From contig CP136069.1 in NCBI GenBank assembly GCA_032622095.1, positions 206,824,750-206,888,749 on the forward strand: 64,000 bases of DNA. Reading direction: 5' to 3'. The notes under the pieces are model-generated. The model was not told where the DNA came from, did not search any database, and was given only the letters and a program-made list of their open reading frames with translations. Position 1 is the first letter of the stretch. Every line of letters starts with the position of its first letter. This DNA is from Siphonodentalium dalli. Its lineage: Eukaryota; Mollusca; Scaphopoda; Gadilida; Siphonodentaliidae. Both the position numbers and the translations under genes were made by a program. Positions 47,160 to 60,176 of the stretch are shown here, one piece after another.

Positions 47160-47405
47160 CGCTCTTTGTTAGATATCGCAACGAAAGCACATTCGCTCTT
47201 TATTAATCACATGAAGATAGCATAGACGCTCTTTGTTATTTACCGCAATTAATAATAGACGCTCTTTATTATATACCACAAATGAGAACACAGACGCTCT
47301 TTATTAATCACAAGCAGATAGCATAGACGCTCTTTATTATGAATAAGTGACGGCATCATCGACGCTCTTTATTATATACCACAGCGGGAGCACCGACGCT
47401 CTTTA
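47160..47405. repeat. GACGCTCTTTATTA minisatellite
   Basis: Seven or eight GACGCTCTTT(A/G)TTA words spaced about 30-45 bp, alternating between ATCACATGAAGATAGCATA-like and ATACCACAAATGAGAACACA-like spacers. Confidence 0.75.
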
Positions 47406-50400
47406 TTGTACTTCTCGACACATAGAACACATAGCTTCTTTGTTTTAATCTGGGCCAGTTTGTCAGTTGATTTTCGTGGGTCGGTGTTTCTACACGCCGT
47501 GGGACAATTTCTCGGTGAAATCAAGTCTCTGCGTGGTCATTCCTCCACCCGTAAAATTGTTAACTTCTTGTGTGGCCTAGCGGCTAGAACGACGATAAAC
47601 CCTAGGAAACCAAACCAAACCAAATCTTCGTTTTTTATATAAACCCAAGTATAACCTAATTATAATTCGTATACAAGCCTACTGTAAACTAATTGTCGCA
47701 AGTTTCAATTCACGGAACAAAAGGCATATATCTATACATATGAATTCATTTAAACAGATAATATAAGATACGAATTAATTCAAAATACACCCAGATGCGC
47801 AGTTGCAAAACATGACTAAAATACGTATAATTTGACAAACATTGGCATATACATGAAAAATGTGGTGTCCTAACAAATTTCGTTTTCCTCTTGTTATCCT
47901 ATAACGTTTGGTTCATTGGTAATAACTTATTGATTGACTAGCTTCATTGAAATTTCAAGCGGCGAAGAAAGACTGGATAATGTCAAATACAGGAATAATA
48001 GTTCCTTTGTGTTAATTCTTCATAATAAATCTAAATTTCTCCCCAAATTGTCATTGGTGAAAAATGAAAAATGGTATTCTGTTTCAATGAGTTTACATCT
48101 AAACACAATACATAATCTTTCACTAACGAGTAGTGGCGCTGTTTGTGTCTCCCCTTTGTTAATTTCCAAACTATGATTGCCGATTCGCAGTCTCTTAAAT
48201 AGAAAACTCGCTTTATTAGAACGCGTGCAGCAAATGTATGGCTCAAATTAGTACCTTGCTTTAAACAACCTATGCGTTGTTATCAGTTTTAGATCTTCCG
48301 TTTTCAATTTTCGCACATGTTCATTTGAAATGTCAACACCATATGTTCCATATAAGTGACTATTCACTGCATAATGGTACCGCTAACGAGGCAGTTTCCA
48401 AATATAGATAGTTCAAGTTACTGTGTAGTTAATCACACATGGTATTGTTTTGATCATAACGGTGTGGACATCATGCCGAGAATAAAAGCGGGTGTTCATG
48501 GACCTGAATAAAATTAATGCGACGGGCATATAGTACTAGAAGTTATCTTTTCATGTAGTTTGTTACACAAAAGGCGCCGATTGGAATGAAACATGACATC
48601 ATAATTACCCTATTTTTAGATGATTAAACAAAATACAATATGGAAATACAGCTCATTAAAGTAATATGAATCACCCAGATATGGTGATCAATTATAATTA
48701 TGGAATAATCAAAAGTTTAACATCTGTAATTTGTGTTTAAACATTATATCCGAATAGATGACACATATAGCCCTTCTCATAAATATTAAGTTGATGTAGT
48801 TCTTGGGGCCGACATTTATTTCGTTTATTACAGATACATGCGTCCCGAATCGATTACTAAATATTTACAGTTAAGCATTGTTCAAACGAAGTTTTCTATG
48901 GAGTGTTTCGGTCGATTTGCTTCACATTTTCAGCGATGTTAGTAGAAGTTTCCCTTCTTTCCGTTGGCATAGCGCTCGAATACCATCTTATCAGTTTCAC
49001 GCACCCGAACAAGCGCATAGTATGTCTTTTAATATAAAATGTTCATTCCGTCATTACTCAATACTTGTATTATTATTATTATGTAATGGTTCAGTTTTAT
49101 CTCTTGATACACAACTATGATACCTATACATAGGTCACCGACTCATATTTTGAATTGTGTATGAGTAATGCACGATTCAGGATGTATATATAATCCCAGA
49201 GGGAAAATCGAACAAAGGATTAAATAATAATTTAACAAAATTAATTGTCGGAAATGAATTGGTTTCACAACAATTTGGCGATATTCGGTTATCATTCCGT
49301 GTAGCTCTGTACACGTGATGATGAAATGATAATCATCGCCCATTTCGCATCTGCAGTAATGTGCATAAATGTACCTGATTTATCCTATGATTTTGTCAGC
49401 CATTTAGTATATTAAAAGGGTAATTTTAGATTATCAGTTCCAAATTGAAACATAAATTTAGTTAAATAGGTTCATACATCAAGGCATAACAGTCGAGATT
49501 ATGCTTGCTTCTTTGTTTTCTTAAAACTAGAGATAAAACAAGTGATAACGTACAGTGAAATTGGCTTGAGTATAATTGTGGAATGTGGTCTATATATTGT
49601 TCTGGGCTTGATAGCTAGTGAGTTCGGGGTCCCGTACACGCTATCAGACCTAGAGTATGGGCGGCGTTCTCTGGTGTACACATCACGCCTATGTCACTGT
49701 ATGTTTATAATTGAGAGGACATGATAAGTATTGGCTTTATATATCAATATAAAAGTTTTCCGCGCCGATTACCATATATACAGGCTCAATAAAGAGCGTT
49801 TTTGGGATCCATTAATATGTGGATCTATATTTCAACAAACTGTCAATATTCAATAGCAAATAGGGACTTCAGACGTCTGTATATCCATTTATATACTGAA
49901 CGCATATATAAGCCGACGTTGCGCGACCATTTCTGGTCATATTATATACAATTCCACACAAAACACGACATTTCTCAGTCTACTATAAGACCTATACTTA
50001 TTTATGAACGGTAGTTCACACGCTTTCCGTGATACGATATCTAAATGCCAAGATTATGCAGAATGATAAGCAACTGCAAAGCCGGGCTATAGTTTTGCAG
50101 TTAAATCCAATAAATGACCACGATTGCATATCCTGGTCTGTTGTTAACTGCGCCTCATTAATATGGAAAGGATAGTCCATGGTTGCCAGACATTAATGAG
50201 GACTTTATCCCATGGTATCTGATAGAAGTTGAACATGTACAAAGTAATACAATGCCAGCATGCTGAATGCACATCAGCGTGCATTCTTGTAAATAACTTG
50301 TTATAGGGTCACAAAGACATGAAGGTTAAAAAAAAATCCGAGAATGCATATATAAATTGTATAATTTTTAGTTATATACACACCGAAGTGCGACCTTGTA

Positions 50401-50544
50401 AATAATACAATCGTTTTGCTGTGTTGTAATGAAAATAATCTTCATTGTGATGAACATGGAATGAAGAGAATAAGAGACGTCATACAGTACAGTGTACGTC
50501 CTATTCCTGTTCCAGAGTGGTTCGATTTCCTAACCAATCTCTCC

Positions 50545-50640
50545 TTTCCGGTAACGAATCTATCACTTCCGGTAAATAATTTTATCCCTTCCGGGAACGA
50601 ATCTTGTCACTTCCGGGAACGAATCATTTCCGAGTACGAA
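50545..50640 (+). repeat. Short repeats with ACTTCCGG (ETS-type) words
   Basis: TTTCCGGTAACGAATC, CACTTCCGGTAAATAA, CCTTCCGGGAACGAATC and CACTTCCGGGAACGAATC follow each other. ACTTCCGG is the ETS-family core, so this might act as an internal enhancer. Inference only. Confidence 0.4.
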
Positions 50641-53461
50641 ACTCACAACTTTCGTTATTTTATAGCAATTTTGCTGTCAATATTTCCAATGCGAATTATA
50701 ATATAATAGCTACTTCCCGTGCGAGAGGCCCAAACTGACTTATGCTCATTATGCAAGCTGATTTTTACGATTATTTATGGCTACTTCCCAGTGCGCGAAG
50801 GTCATACTTAAAGACGCAGTTTTATGCTAGATTCTACAATCACTCGAAACGGCTTCCCCATGCGTGAAGTTCGTACATAACTAGGCTCATGTATACATGT
50901 ATGCTGGTTGATACACTCATATTTGGGTGAGCTGGTTTCCCAGTCGCGAGAAGCTTGGAAATCAATCATGCTACATTCTACAATTAGGCATGGCGTCAGG
51001 GCCATGACCTGGGGGTCTCTGGTGTCGCATGTCGCAAATTCGTGATATATTATCGCTTATTTCTAAACGTCATGACGGGGCCAGACTCCAATTTTAAACA
51101 TGCTCGTTTCTACCATCCTACATGGCTCAGATGCCATTTTTCCCGTGGTTTTTGTATCGGAGGTTGCATATGACTCAGCTCATATATAAACTTCCTTTCG
51201 GTGCGAAACTACATTATATATATGCTCAATTTCTATGGCGAAGAAAAGGGTTTAGCAACCTTTTTGTCCCACGGACTTTCTTGTGTTGTACTTCTATACC
51301 GACATCAACGCAAGACTTCGCTTTAGAAGGGGTTCCGCTGTCTGACGGGTTCAAGTTTGGATAGATTGGTATGCAGGTTGTGGGTCACAATTTATTGACA
51401 GGCTCCTGATATTTTGTATAGAATTGATCACTCTATATATAATATATGTCATTGGGGCTACTTACTTATTTATTTATCTCTTATTCTTTAGACCCACACC
51501 TCCTGAGTTTGTGCTTTTCCATTGTTCTGATTGCAACAGCAGCCCAACCAAAGGAAAGCCTCACATGCTGGTTTTCTTAGAGCATATTCTACAAACAGGT
51601 CCACATTTGACCTGATTACTGCTTTACGAGTTTGAGAGCATAATTTACACATACTGTCACGACGTGACGCCAGTATAACAAGTACGAGCCAAGAGTACAT
51701 CTTTACATACAGTCTTACAGACTAAGGGCACATTTCTATATAATTGTCACTTTATCACAGAAATCCGGGCCTCACCACGTAATAATATAACGTATTATAC
51801 ACTTGTCTACATGACATTAAAACAGCTGAAATTGCTGGCTACATCATAGCGCATATTCGACTATAAATATGACATTACATAACACCTATTTATGATATCA
51901 ACTTGTCTTTGCAAGACGTAAATACTTATACAAATTAAAACATGGAAATACTTTTCGTGAACAGGTCATGTACGTCATATATGACTACTTCAGATATAAA
52001 TGACTAATATGAAGTTAAATATAACTTAAATATAACAAGCCACACAAGTGCTGGTTCGTTTCACACGATATCCAGTTAAGTTACTATGAAAAATGCTACT
52101 TATATACAAATCATTAACGGTCCTTCCTTTTCAAAACTTGTTTGAAAAGGTACCCGCATCCTATAATGAAAGTATACATGCATATTCATGCATATCTATG
52201 TAAGCCATACAGTGATACTATGCAAATACGAAATAAAAGCATTGTTCATCGAACAGTTATCTCATTCAATGGATATAATGCTGAGCTTTAATAACAAATC
52301 TACTTGACTAAGTTCATTAATGAAACGTTGTCTGTCACTCATAATTGTTCCATCACCACCTCTACTACGCTACCAACACTACCATTACCATCATTCGAGA
52401 TGTATTAAGCTTATTATACAAATATTCTTTGCAAACTAGTATATATCTTCAGCAAAATCTTCTCATTCTTATATCAAATTTCAGTGTTCTGCGACGTCAC
52501 ACTTAAATACACATATTTATTGGCATTAATTTACCAATTACCACATTGGAATATGCGATAGCTATTTACAAGATATGGGATTTTCAGTTCCTGCAAATAA
52601 TTAATTACTTCTAACACTAACTATGTATTCAGCGATATGCATTATACAAGGCTTACAAACTGAAAGCTCTTGCTAGTTGAAAGCTAAATAGTCTTTAAAC
52701 TGATGTTATTTCAACTACTTCTTGATTCCTTATACCGATTCATACGCCTTAGACTTTGAAGATTATTAGGCATTGTCAGGAGCAAATTTCTATATGTGTT
52801 CTGCCACTATATTTTGCCTTAATACCAGATGCAAATCACTCCAAGAGTAAACGAGGTATGTAGGTTACGTTCAAAATGAGTCAGGCCACATTTCTGTTTC
52901 ATGTTATTAATTTTATTCATGTGTAACAATGCACAGCTTCTTAGCTTCTTAGCGTCAGCAATGAATTCCAGTCATATTAGATCAAATCACACCAATGTGA
53001 TGACGAAGGATTAACTATTACGTTCAACAACTCCATTGAAAACTATTGCAACATGTCTCAGTTATTTAGCACAAGAGCAATTCAATTTTATTTCAAGTGA
53101 CCATATTCGGCTCACCTTGATTCTACTCCATATGATACGTCATTTTTGCGCACAACTTCTTTTCAAATCATTCACTAGCAGACCAAATTATGGTTGACAA
53201 GTTATCGATAGATGACTCGAACGGTAATACCTAAATCTCTCTACTTAATTCTTTGGTGTTTGCGAGTATAATATTTGACTCTAAGCACTCCAAGTTCAAT
53301 TCTCTTCAACGTCAGAGCCGACGGATCATGATGTCACAGAATACAGCCATCTCACGGACATTCCGGAACGGGCATCAGCTCCACTATATCCACAAATATG
53401 AACAAAAATTGTTGACTGTTTGGATTATTTTTTATATGGAGATGCCAGGAGACATCTCATT

Positions 53462-53476
53462 GGGACGAGGGGGTAG
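53462..53476 (+). promoter_or_regulatory. Polypurine tract of the LTR element
   Basis: GGGACGAGGGGGTAG immediately precedes the TGTCAT start of the 3' LTR, the usual plus-strand priming position. Confidence 0.75.
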
Positions 53477-55286
53477 TGTCATATTGTGGGGTAGTGCCAT
53501 ATTGGGGGTGGTGTCATATTGTGATTTAACACGTTCATTTCATATCGCACATTTTAAATATTAGGTTGAAGAAAAATTGTTTCAAAGAAATCGGGATTTT
53601 TTATATGGAGTGCATGAAAATACTGGGGGGTTAATACAAGGTTCCATTAGAGACCACAGATGTGAGAAAAGCTCATTATTAACATTGATTCACAGCACAG
53701 GTAAAGGGGTCTGGCGAAATAATTGACCATCGTTAATTTAGCGGGGTTGAATTATACCTGTCCGATTCCCAGCGCGTAAGTTGTATGAAGGATGTTAAAT
53801 GTAACTAAGCAGGCGTATTTTGCATGGAAATAGATTACCAGGATGAAAAGGGTAGACATCTCGGCGCCAAAAGCAGAAATCTAATTTACCAATTCCAGGT
53901 GAAGGGGATTTACAGGTAATAGCCAGCAGATGGACTGTAATTAAGGTAGAAGATAACACTGCTGGACCGTCGATGGACCCACGGTCCATAGATTAGTTTC
54001 AGACTTAATGCCAGAATTTAATTACACACATGCCATCCTGCGTGCATGAGAGTAATCTAGCATGAATCATTAATATAACGTATGTGGGTGAAATGATGGC
54101 CAGGAAAAGGGAGGTGTAAGTTATGCAAAGTAGCCTGTCCATCACATGATTTGAAAACTTGTACACGTTCCATAAAACGATTTTGTTGGATTGAGATAGA
54201 ACTGAGAATTTTCATTGGTGAATACTGACCTCAAGCCACCGTGCAGAACAGGGGGTATAAATATGGATTGTGTTGGGAAATTCGTCACTTTCGAACGAAT
54301 AAATTCTCAGCACAACTATTTATACTGTTCTGTTCATTACTTTAGGTGAGTTAAAAACTAAGATACTTTTCGTTTGCAGATAAATACATCTTGAATATTT
54401 GTAATAGGCCAGATGTTTTCAATGTGAATATGTGAATCTTGTGAGTAAAGTTTTTCTGTTAAATCCGGAGTTTGTTCAACGGTAACACATTTGTATTATT
54501 ATTGGCGATTATGAAACATGCAAATCTTTCATCCGGGTTCCGGGTAATTTTGTATAGCCATGTTCAGGTGTAATGTTATTATAAGCATAGATTAATATAT
54601 GTCTGAATTCATCCATCCAACCAATCAATCGAAGTTGCATGCACTGGCAACTGTTAAATTCAACCATGATTCGGTCACTTAATGGAGCCAAAACATTTAA
54701 CAATCAAATACGAAATTACTTTCAACCATAATATTCTACCACGGTTCAATAAATTGAACCATCCAAACTTAGCCATTACAAGTTTCCTAGCCTAGGCTAG
54801 CTTCGAAGATATTTCCCAATTTAAAGCTGCATGGGTCCTTTTAAATAGACATATTGATAAAAGTTTACTTAAATGCAAATGGAAATTTCGCATTCAGCTT
54901 CGAGCTTTTCACATCAAAGAATTACATTCTTATAATTAATATACACCTTTATACATACTTTAGCTTGGGCTATGCTTGAGGACGCAACATATGCTTAAAT
55001 CTAAATAAAGATTGATTGATTGGTTGATTGACGAATGGTCGCTGAATTGTTACCACTATTTATTCTGTTACTGCCATTCTAATTATAATGCTAAATTTGT
55101 TTATTACTTTGGACTTTCGAACGAATAAATTCTCAGCACAACTATTTATACTGTTCTGTTCATTACTTTAGGTACCAACAGCCTACCTAGCTAATTTCCC
55201 CAAATAATGAAAATCTAAACAAGATGGCAGCGGATTATAATTAAAGTAGGGTGTCACACACTACACCCGAATTCCGCACTGCCACA
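53477..55286 (+). repeat. 3' LTR, 1810 bp
   Basis: Same length as the 5' LTR and nearly identical, including the TATA box (about 54256-54262), the 61-bp pair (54287-54347, 55113-55173) and the TGCCACA end, followed by CTATTTACA. Confidence 0.92.
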
Positions 55287-55521
55287 CTATTTACAAATGT
55301 GCGATATTAGCGTATGTTTCGGCGCGCCGCAAGCGACAAAATGTGCGCCGTAACGGCGCACATTTTGTCGCTTCCAGCGCGTTACTAATGGCGCACTTTT
55401 TGTCGCCTTCGGCGCACTTTTTGTCGCTTTCGGTGCGTTACTAATGGCGCACTTTTTGTCGCTTTCGGCACGCGCCGAAAGCGCCATTAGGAAGTGGCCC
55501 TAATAGTATTCCATACGAAAT

Positions 55522-58453
55522 AGAGTCGGGATCCCGAAAAAATCATATATTACGCCATTTAAAGTGGCGACGAGTAAGTATCACGGCCTTACTCTTCGTG
55601 ATTTCGACAACACAGACAGGGCAGACAATTCTGTACAGGATGTCCGCCACACGCAGTTGAGATTTTCGGAAATTGGGTCAGGGCGGGTCACGAAATAGAC
55701 TCGGGACCCCGAAAATTCACATATTACGCCATTTAATGTGGCGACGAGTAAGTATCACGTTCGTATTCTTCGTGATTTTGAAAACACAGGTAGGGCAGAC
55801 AATTCTGTAAAGGATTTCCGCCACACGCAGTTGAGATTTTAAGAAATTGGGTCAGGACGGGTCACGAAATAGAGACGGGACACCGAAAATTTACATATTA
55901 TGCCATTGAAATGTGTGACGAGTAAGTATCACGGCCTTACTCTTCGTGATTTCGACAACACAAGCAGGGCAGACAATTCTGTACAGGATTTCCTCCACAC
56001 ACAGTTCAGATTTTAAGAAATGGGGTTAGGGCGGGTGACGAAATAGAGACGGGACCCCGAAAATTCATATATTACGCCATTTAATGTGGTGACGAGTAAG
56101 TATCACGGCCTTACTCTTTGTGATGTCGACAACACAGACAGGGCAGACAATTCTGTACAAGATTTCCGCCACACGCAGTTGAGATTTTCAGAAATTGGGT
56201 CAGGACGGGTCACGAAATAGAGTCGGGACCTCGAAAATTAATATATTACGCCATTTAATGTGGTGACGAGTAAGTATTGGCCTTACACTTCGTGATTTCG
56301 ACAACACAGGCAGGGCAGACAATTCTGTAAAGGATTTCCGCCACACGCAGTTGAGATTTTAAGAAATTGGGTCAGGACGGGTCACGAAATAGAGACGGTA
56401 CCCCGAAAATTCATATATTACGCCATTAAAATGTGTGACGAGTAAGTATCACAGCCTTACTTTTCGTGATTTCGACAACACAAGTATGGATGACAATTCT
56501 GTATAGGATTTCCGCCACACGCTGTTCAGATTTTCAGAAATTGGGTTAGGGCGGTCACGAAATATAGTCGGGACCCCGAAAATTCACATATTACGCCATT
56601 TAATGTGACGTATTCTTCGTTATTTTGAAAACACAGGCAGGGCAGACAATTCTATACAGGATTTCCGCCACACGCAGTTGAGATTTTTTAAAATTGGGTC
56701 AGGACGGGTCACGGCACCCCCACAATATACATATTATGCCATTAAAATGTGTGACGAGTAAGTATTACGGACTTACTCTTCGTGATTTCGACAAAACAAG
56801 CCGGGCAGGCAATTCTGTACAGGATTTCCGCCACACACAGTTTAGATTAAAGAAATGGTATCAGGACGGGACCCCGAAATTTCATATATTACGCCTTTTA
56901 ATGTGGTGACGAGTAAGTATCACGGCCTTACTCTTCGTGATTTCGACATCACTGACCGGACAGGCAATTCTGTATATGATTTTCGCCACACGCAGTTCAG
57001 ATTTTAAGAAATGGGTCAGGACGGGTCACGAAATAGATTCGGGACACCCGAAAATTTACATATTACGCCATTAAAATATGTGACGAGTAAGTATCACGGC
57101 CTTACTCTTCGTGATTTCGACAACACGGGCAGGGCAGACAATTCTGTACAGAATTTCCGCCACACGCAGTTCAGGTTTTAAGAAATTGGGTCAGGACGGG
57201 TCACGAAATAGAGACGGGACCCCGAAAATTCATCTATTTCGCCATTTAATGTGGCGACGAGTAAGTATCGCGGCATTACTCGTCGTGATGTTGATAAAGC
57301 AGTCAGGGTGAACCATTTCAAACATGATTCCCACCACACGCAGTTGAGATTTTAAGAAATGGGGTCAGGACGGGTTACGAAATCGGGTTGGGACCCCGAA
57401 AATTCACATATTACGCCATTAAAATTGGTGACGAGTAAGTATCACGGCCTAACTCTTCGTGATTTCGACATCACACACAGGGAAGGCAATTCTGTACAGG
57501 ATTTCCGCCACACGCAGTTCAGATTTTGAGAAATTGGGTCAGGACGGGTCACCAAATAGTCGGGACCCCGGAAATTAATATATTACGCCATTAAAATGTG
57601 TGAAGTGTAAGTATCACGGCATTACTCTTCATGATTTCGACATCACAGACAGGGCAGGCAATTCTGTATATGATTTTCGCCACACGCAGTTCAGATTTTA
57701 AGAAATGGGTCAGGACGGGTCACGAAATAGAGTCGGGAACCCGAAAATTTACATATTACGCCATTAAAATTGGTGACGAGTAAGTGTCACGGCCTGACTC
57801 TTCGTGATTTCGACAACACAGGCAGGGCAGGCATTTCTGTACAGGATTTCTGACACACGCAGTTGAGATTTTCAGAAATTGGGTCAGGACGGGTCACGAA
57901 ATAGAGTCGGGAACCCGAAAATTCATATATTACGCCATTTAATGTGGTGACGAGTAAGTATAACGGCCTTACTCTTCGTGATTTCGACATCACAGACAGG
58001 GCAGGCAATCTGTACACGATTTCCGCCACACGGAGTTCAGATTTTAAGAAATGGGTCAGGACGGGTCACGAAATAGAGTCGGGACCCCGAAAATTTACAT
58101 ATTACGCCATTAAAATTGGTGACGAGTTAGTATCACGGCCTAACTCTTTGTGATTTCGACACCACACACAGGGAATGCAATTCTGTACAGGATTTCCGCC
58201 ACACGCATTTCAGATTTTGAGAAATTGGGTCAGGACGGGTCGCGAAATAGAGTCGGGACCCCGAAAATTCACATTGTACGCCATTAAAATTGGTGACGAG
58301 TAACTATCACGGCCTAAATCTTCGTGATTTCGACATCACAGACAGGGCAGGCAATTCTGTACAGCATTTCCGCCACACGCAGTTCAGATTTTAAGATATG
58401 GGATCAGGACAGGTCACGAAATAGAGACGGGACCTCGGAAATTCATATATTAC
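55522..58453. repeat. 174-bp satellite array, about 17 units
   Basis: Head-to-tail unit of about 174 bp: GAGATTTT-AGAAATTGGGTC, AGGACGGGTCACGAAATAGA, CGGGACCCCGAAAATTCAC, ATATTACGCCATTTAATGTG, GCGACGAGTAAGTATCACGG, CCTTACTCTTCGTGATTTCG, ACAACACAGGCAGGGCAGAC, AATTCTGTACAGGATTTCCG, CCACACGCAGTT. Measured starts at 55659, 55833 and 56007 are exactly 174 apart. Units vary by point changes and small indels. Several short frames appear on both strands; none is a gene. Confidence 0.93.
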
Positions 58454-59549
58454 CAGGGGGGGGGCGTGAAAACATTTACACATACAGGGCCCAAAACAAA
58501 ATGTACAGCTATTTTGCTACCCACCCATCCTTTTTGTGCAAAAAAAATATTTTTTTCCGCCTGATTTTTTTGGACCCACCCCCTAAAATAGGAACAAAAT
58601 CAAACAGAATCAAAGGTAAGTTTTAAATTGGTCCGTTTCTGGCAGATTCCAAGTGTTCAAACAATAGAAAAACTATCAACGGTTATGATGTTGTTTTCGA
58701 CATTGAAAAATACATTTTGAAATAAAAAGTTTTTTATTCTACAGTATGCACAGATATTGTGAGGTAATATTTATAATGCCAATAAGCCAACATTGTGTTT
58801 AATTTTTACATAAATAGTCCAGTTACTAATTAATGACTTCTTCACTGTTGTTCCCAAAAAGGTGCCACAAACCATCATATCAGAACACCTTATAGCCATA
58901 CCTGCAGTGACAGTTACATAGTATATAAGTATCACTCTTTGGGGTCAAATAAACAGGCTGGCATGTTTATTTTTTAATTTGAGGTATTTTGTTAGCCAGC
59001 ACTCTGCAGCACTAGTATTATTTGGTCATTAGACAAGCCAGAGTGAAAATGCCAGCACTATCAGGCACTATTCATTATTAATTGAGGTGAAATGAAAACC
59101 AGCACTCCTATTCAGTCATCACTTTTATTTGGCACCAGAGAGTGCTTTATCTTCATAATTATGTTCTTAAATGTTGGTTAAGGTCATAATCTATGTTAGA
59201 ACACATTTATTAGTGAAAACAACTTAAAACAATGTCCATAATGTGGGTTGAAAAAAATTTGCACAAACAATTTTGTTCAGGCCTCTGAGATGCACCACCC
59301 CGCCCTGTATAGCTATGTTTTTGGAAGATCTCCCCTGTATTACATATATCTTATACCTACCCTGTTCCTAAGTGTCTGTAAAGGCCATAACCTGCCTTAG
59401 AACACAATTATTAATGAATATATTTGAAAACAACTTAAAACAACGGCAAAAATGTGAATAGAACAAAATTTGCACAAACTCCTTTTTTTGGGCCACTTCG
59501 GACCCACCCACCCCGGCCCTATATGATAACACTTTTGTGCGCCCCCCTG
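58454..59549. mobile_element. hAT-like non-autonomous element, 1096 bp, inside the satellite
   Basis: Ends CAGGGGGGGGGCGTGAAAAC and, inward from 59549, CAGGGGGGCGCACAAAAGTG; ATATTAC is duplicated on both sides (58447-58453, 59550-59556; 7 perfect bases, 8 with one mismatch). CAGGG ends with a 7-8-bp duplication fit the hAT superfamily. No transposase. Interior has GGGCCCAAAACAAAATG near the left end and GGGCCACTTCGGACCCACCC near the right end, and a weak repeat of AACAACTTAAAACAA-like blocks (about 59218, 59428). Confidence 0.75.
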
Positions 59550-59898
59550 ATATTACGCCATTTAATGTGGCGACGAGTAAGTATCACGGCCTTACACTTC
59601 GTGATTTCGACAACACAGGCAGGGCAGACAATTCTGTACAGGATTTCCGTCACACGCAGTTGAGATTTTTAGAAATTGGGTCAGGACGGGTCACGAAATA
59701 GAGACGGGACCCCGAAAATTCATATATTACGCCATTAAAATGAGTGACGAGTAAGTATCACGGCCTTACTTTTCGTGATTTCGACAACACAAGTAGGGCT
59801 GACAATTCTGTACAGGATTTCCGCCACAGGCAGTTCAGACTTTCAGAAATTGGGTCAGGACGGGTCACGAAATAGAGTCGGGACCCCGAAAATTAACA
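59550..59898. repeat. 174-bp satellite, two units after the hAT-like element
   Basis: Continues the array with the same order of motifs and stops at AACA-TA (59899-59900), the insertion site of CAC-element copy B. Confidence 0.92.
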
Positions 59899-60060
59899 TA
59901 CACACTTAGAAATAATAAGCCATATAGGTACTAAGGTAGTGCCAATATGTCTGATACATGTAGTACCAGACCAACAGGTATTGAGAAGAATTTGGTTCTA
60001 AATATTGAAATAGTACCACACCATGTTGGTACTATCCACTCTCGGAACCTGAATGTTAGC

Positions 60061-60143
60061 CACGTGATGGCATCACGTGGTAATTCATTTGGCACTAGCG
60101 CGATCTCGGTACCCAAGTGTTACCCACGTGATGGCATCACGTG
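60061..60143. promoter_or_regulatory. Twin CACGTGATGGCATCACGTG palindromes (copy B)
   Basis: Perfectly kept at 60061-60079 and 60125-60143, 64 bp apart as in copy A, and about 35 bp upstream of the ATG at 60177. Confidence 0.5.
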
Positions 60144-60176
60144 ATAATTCATTTGGTACTAGCCGATCTCGATAAA

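Larger units (their letters stand above)
46643..53476 (+). other. Interior of the LTR element, no recognisable protein
   Basis: 6834 bp without any frame longer than about 103 codons and without retroviral motifs. A 70-codon frame (46607-46819) overlaps the LTR end and primer-binding site and could be a gag remnant, but shows no motif. Sub-repeats: GACGCTCTTTATTA units at 47160-47405; ACTTCCGG words at 50545-50635; loose units containing GGCTACTTCCC or GGCTTCCCC with GCGAAG at 50700-50950. The rest is plain AT-rich DNA. Confidence 0.75.
44833..55286 (+). mobile_element. Complete non-autonomous LTR retrotransposon (LARD-like), 10,454 bp
   Basis: Two 1810-bp LTRs (44833-46642, 53477-55286), both TGTCAT...GCCACA, flank a 6.8-kb interior. 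CTAT stands on both sides (44829-44832, 55287-55290; ACTAT if the LTR ends one base earlier). A primer-binding site TGGTGTCAGAATCC begins at 46644 and a polypurine tract (GGGACGAGGGGGTAG) ends at 53476, immediately before the 3' LTR. No Gag, protease, RT, RNase H or integrase motif is visible in six frames, so it depends on another element. The PBS resembles that of some Ty3/Gypsy elements, which is suggestive only. LTR differences I noticed are few (for example CTTCTACACG/CTTGTACACG, TACCAAGC/TACCTAGC), implying very recent insertion. Confidence 0.9.
43281..55515. mobile_element. Foldback element with TATGGAAT ends, split by about 12 kb of later DNA
   Basis: The left end TATGGAATACTATTAGGGCC at 43281 and the right end GGCCCTAATAGTATTCCATA ending at 55515 are flanked by the same CGAAAT (43275-43280, 55516-55521), and the satellite unit reads through when everything between is removed. 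Inner arms (GCGCTTTCGGCGCGC, GCGACAAAATGTGCG) are found at 43310-43680 and 55297-55490. Between them now lie the right palindrome arm, a duplicated 920-bp segment and the LTR element. No protein is encoded. Confidence 0.65.

Noticed and set aside
49802-50014. tRNA or small structured RNA near 49.6-50.0 kb
   Set aside because: No cloverleaf-compatible A and B box pair could be seen; short frames only.
46643-53476. Hidden Gag-Pol in the LTR element interior
   Set aside because: I looked for RT (YADD/FADD-type), protease (DSG/DTG), integrase and CCHC signatures in the available frames and found none; no frame exceeds about 103 codons.
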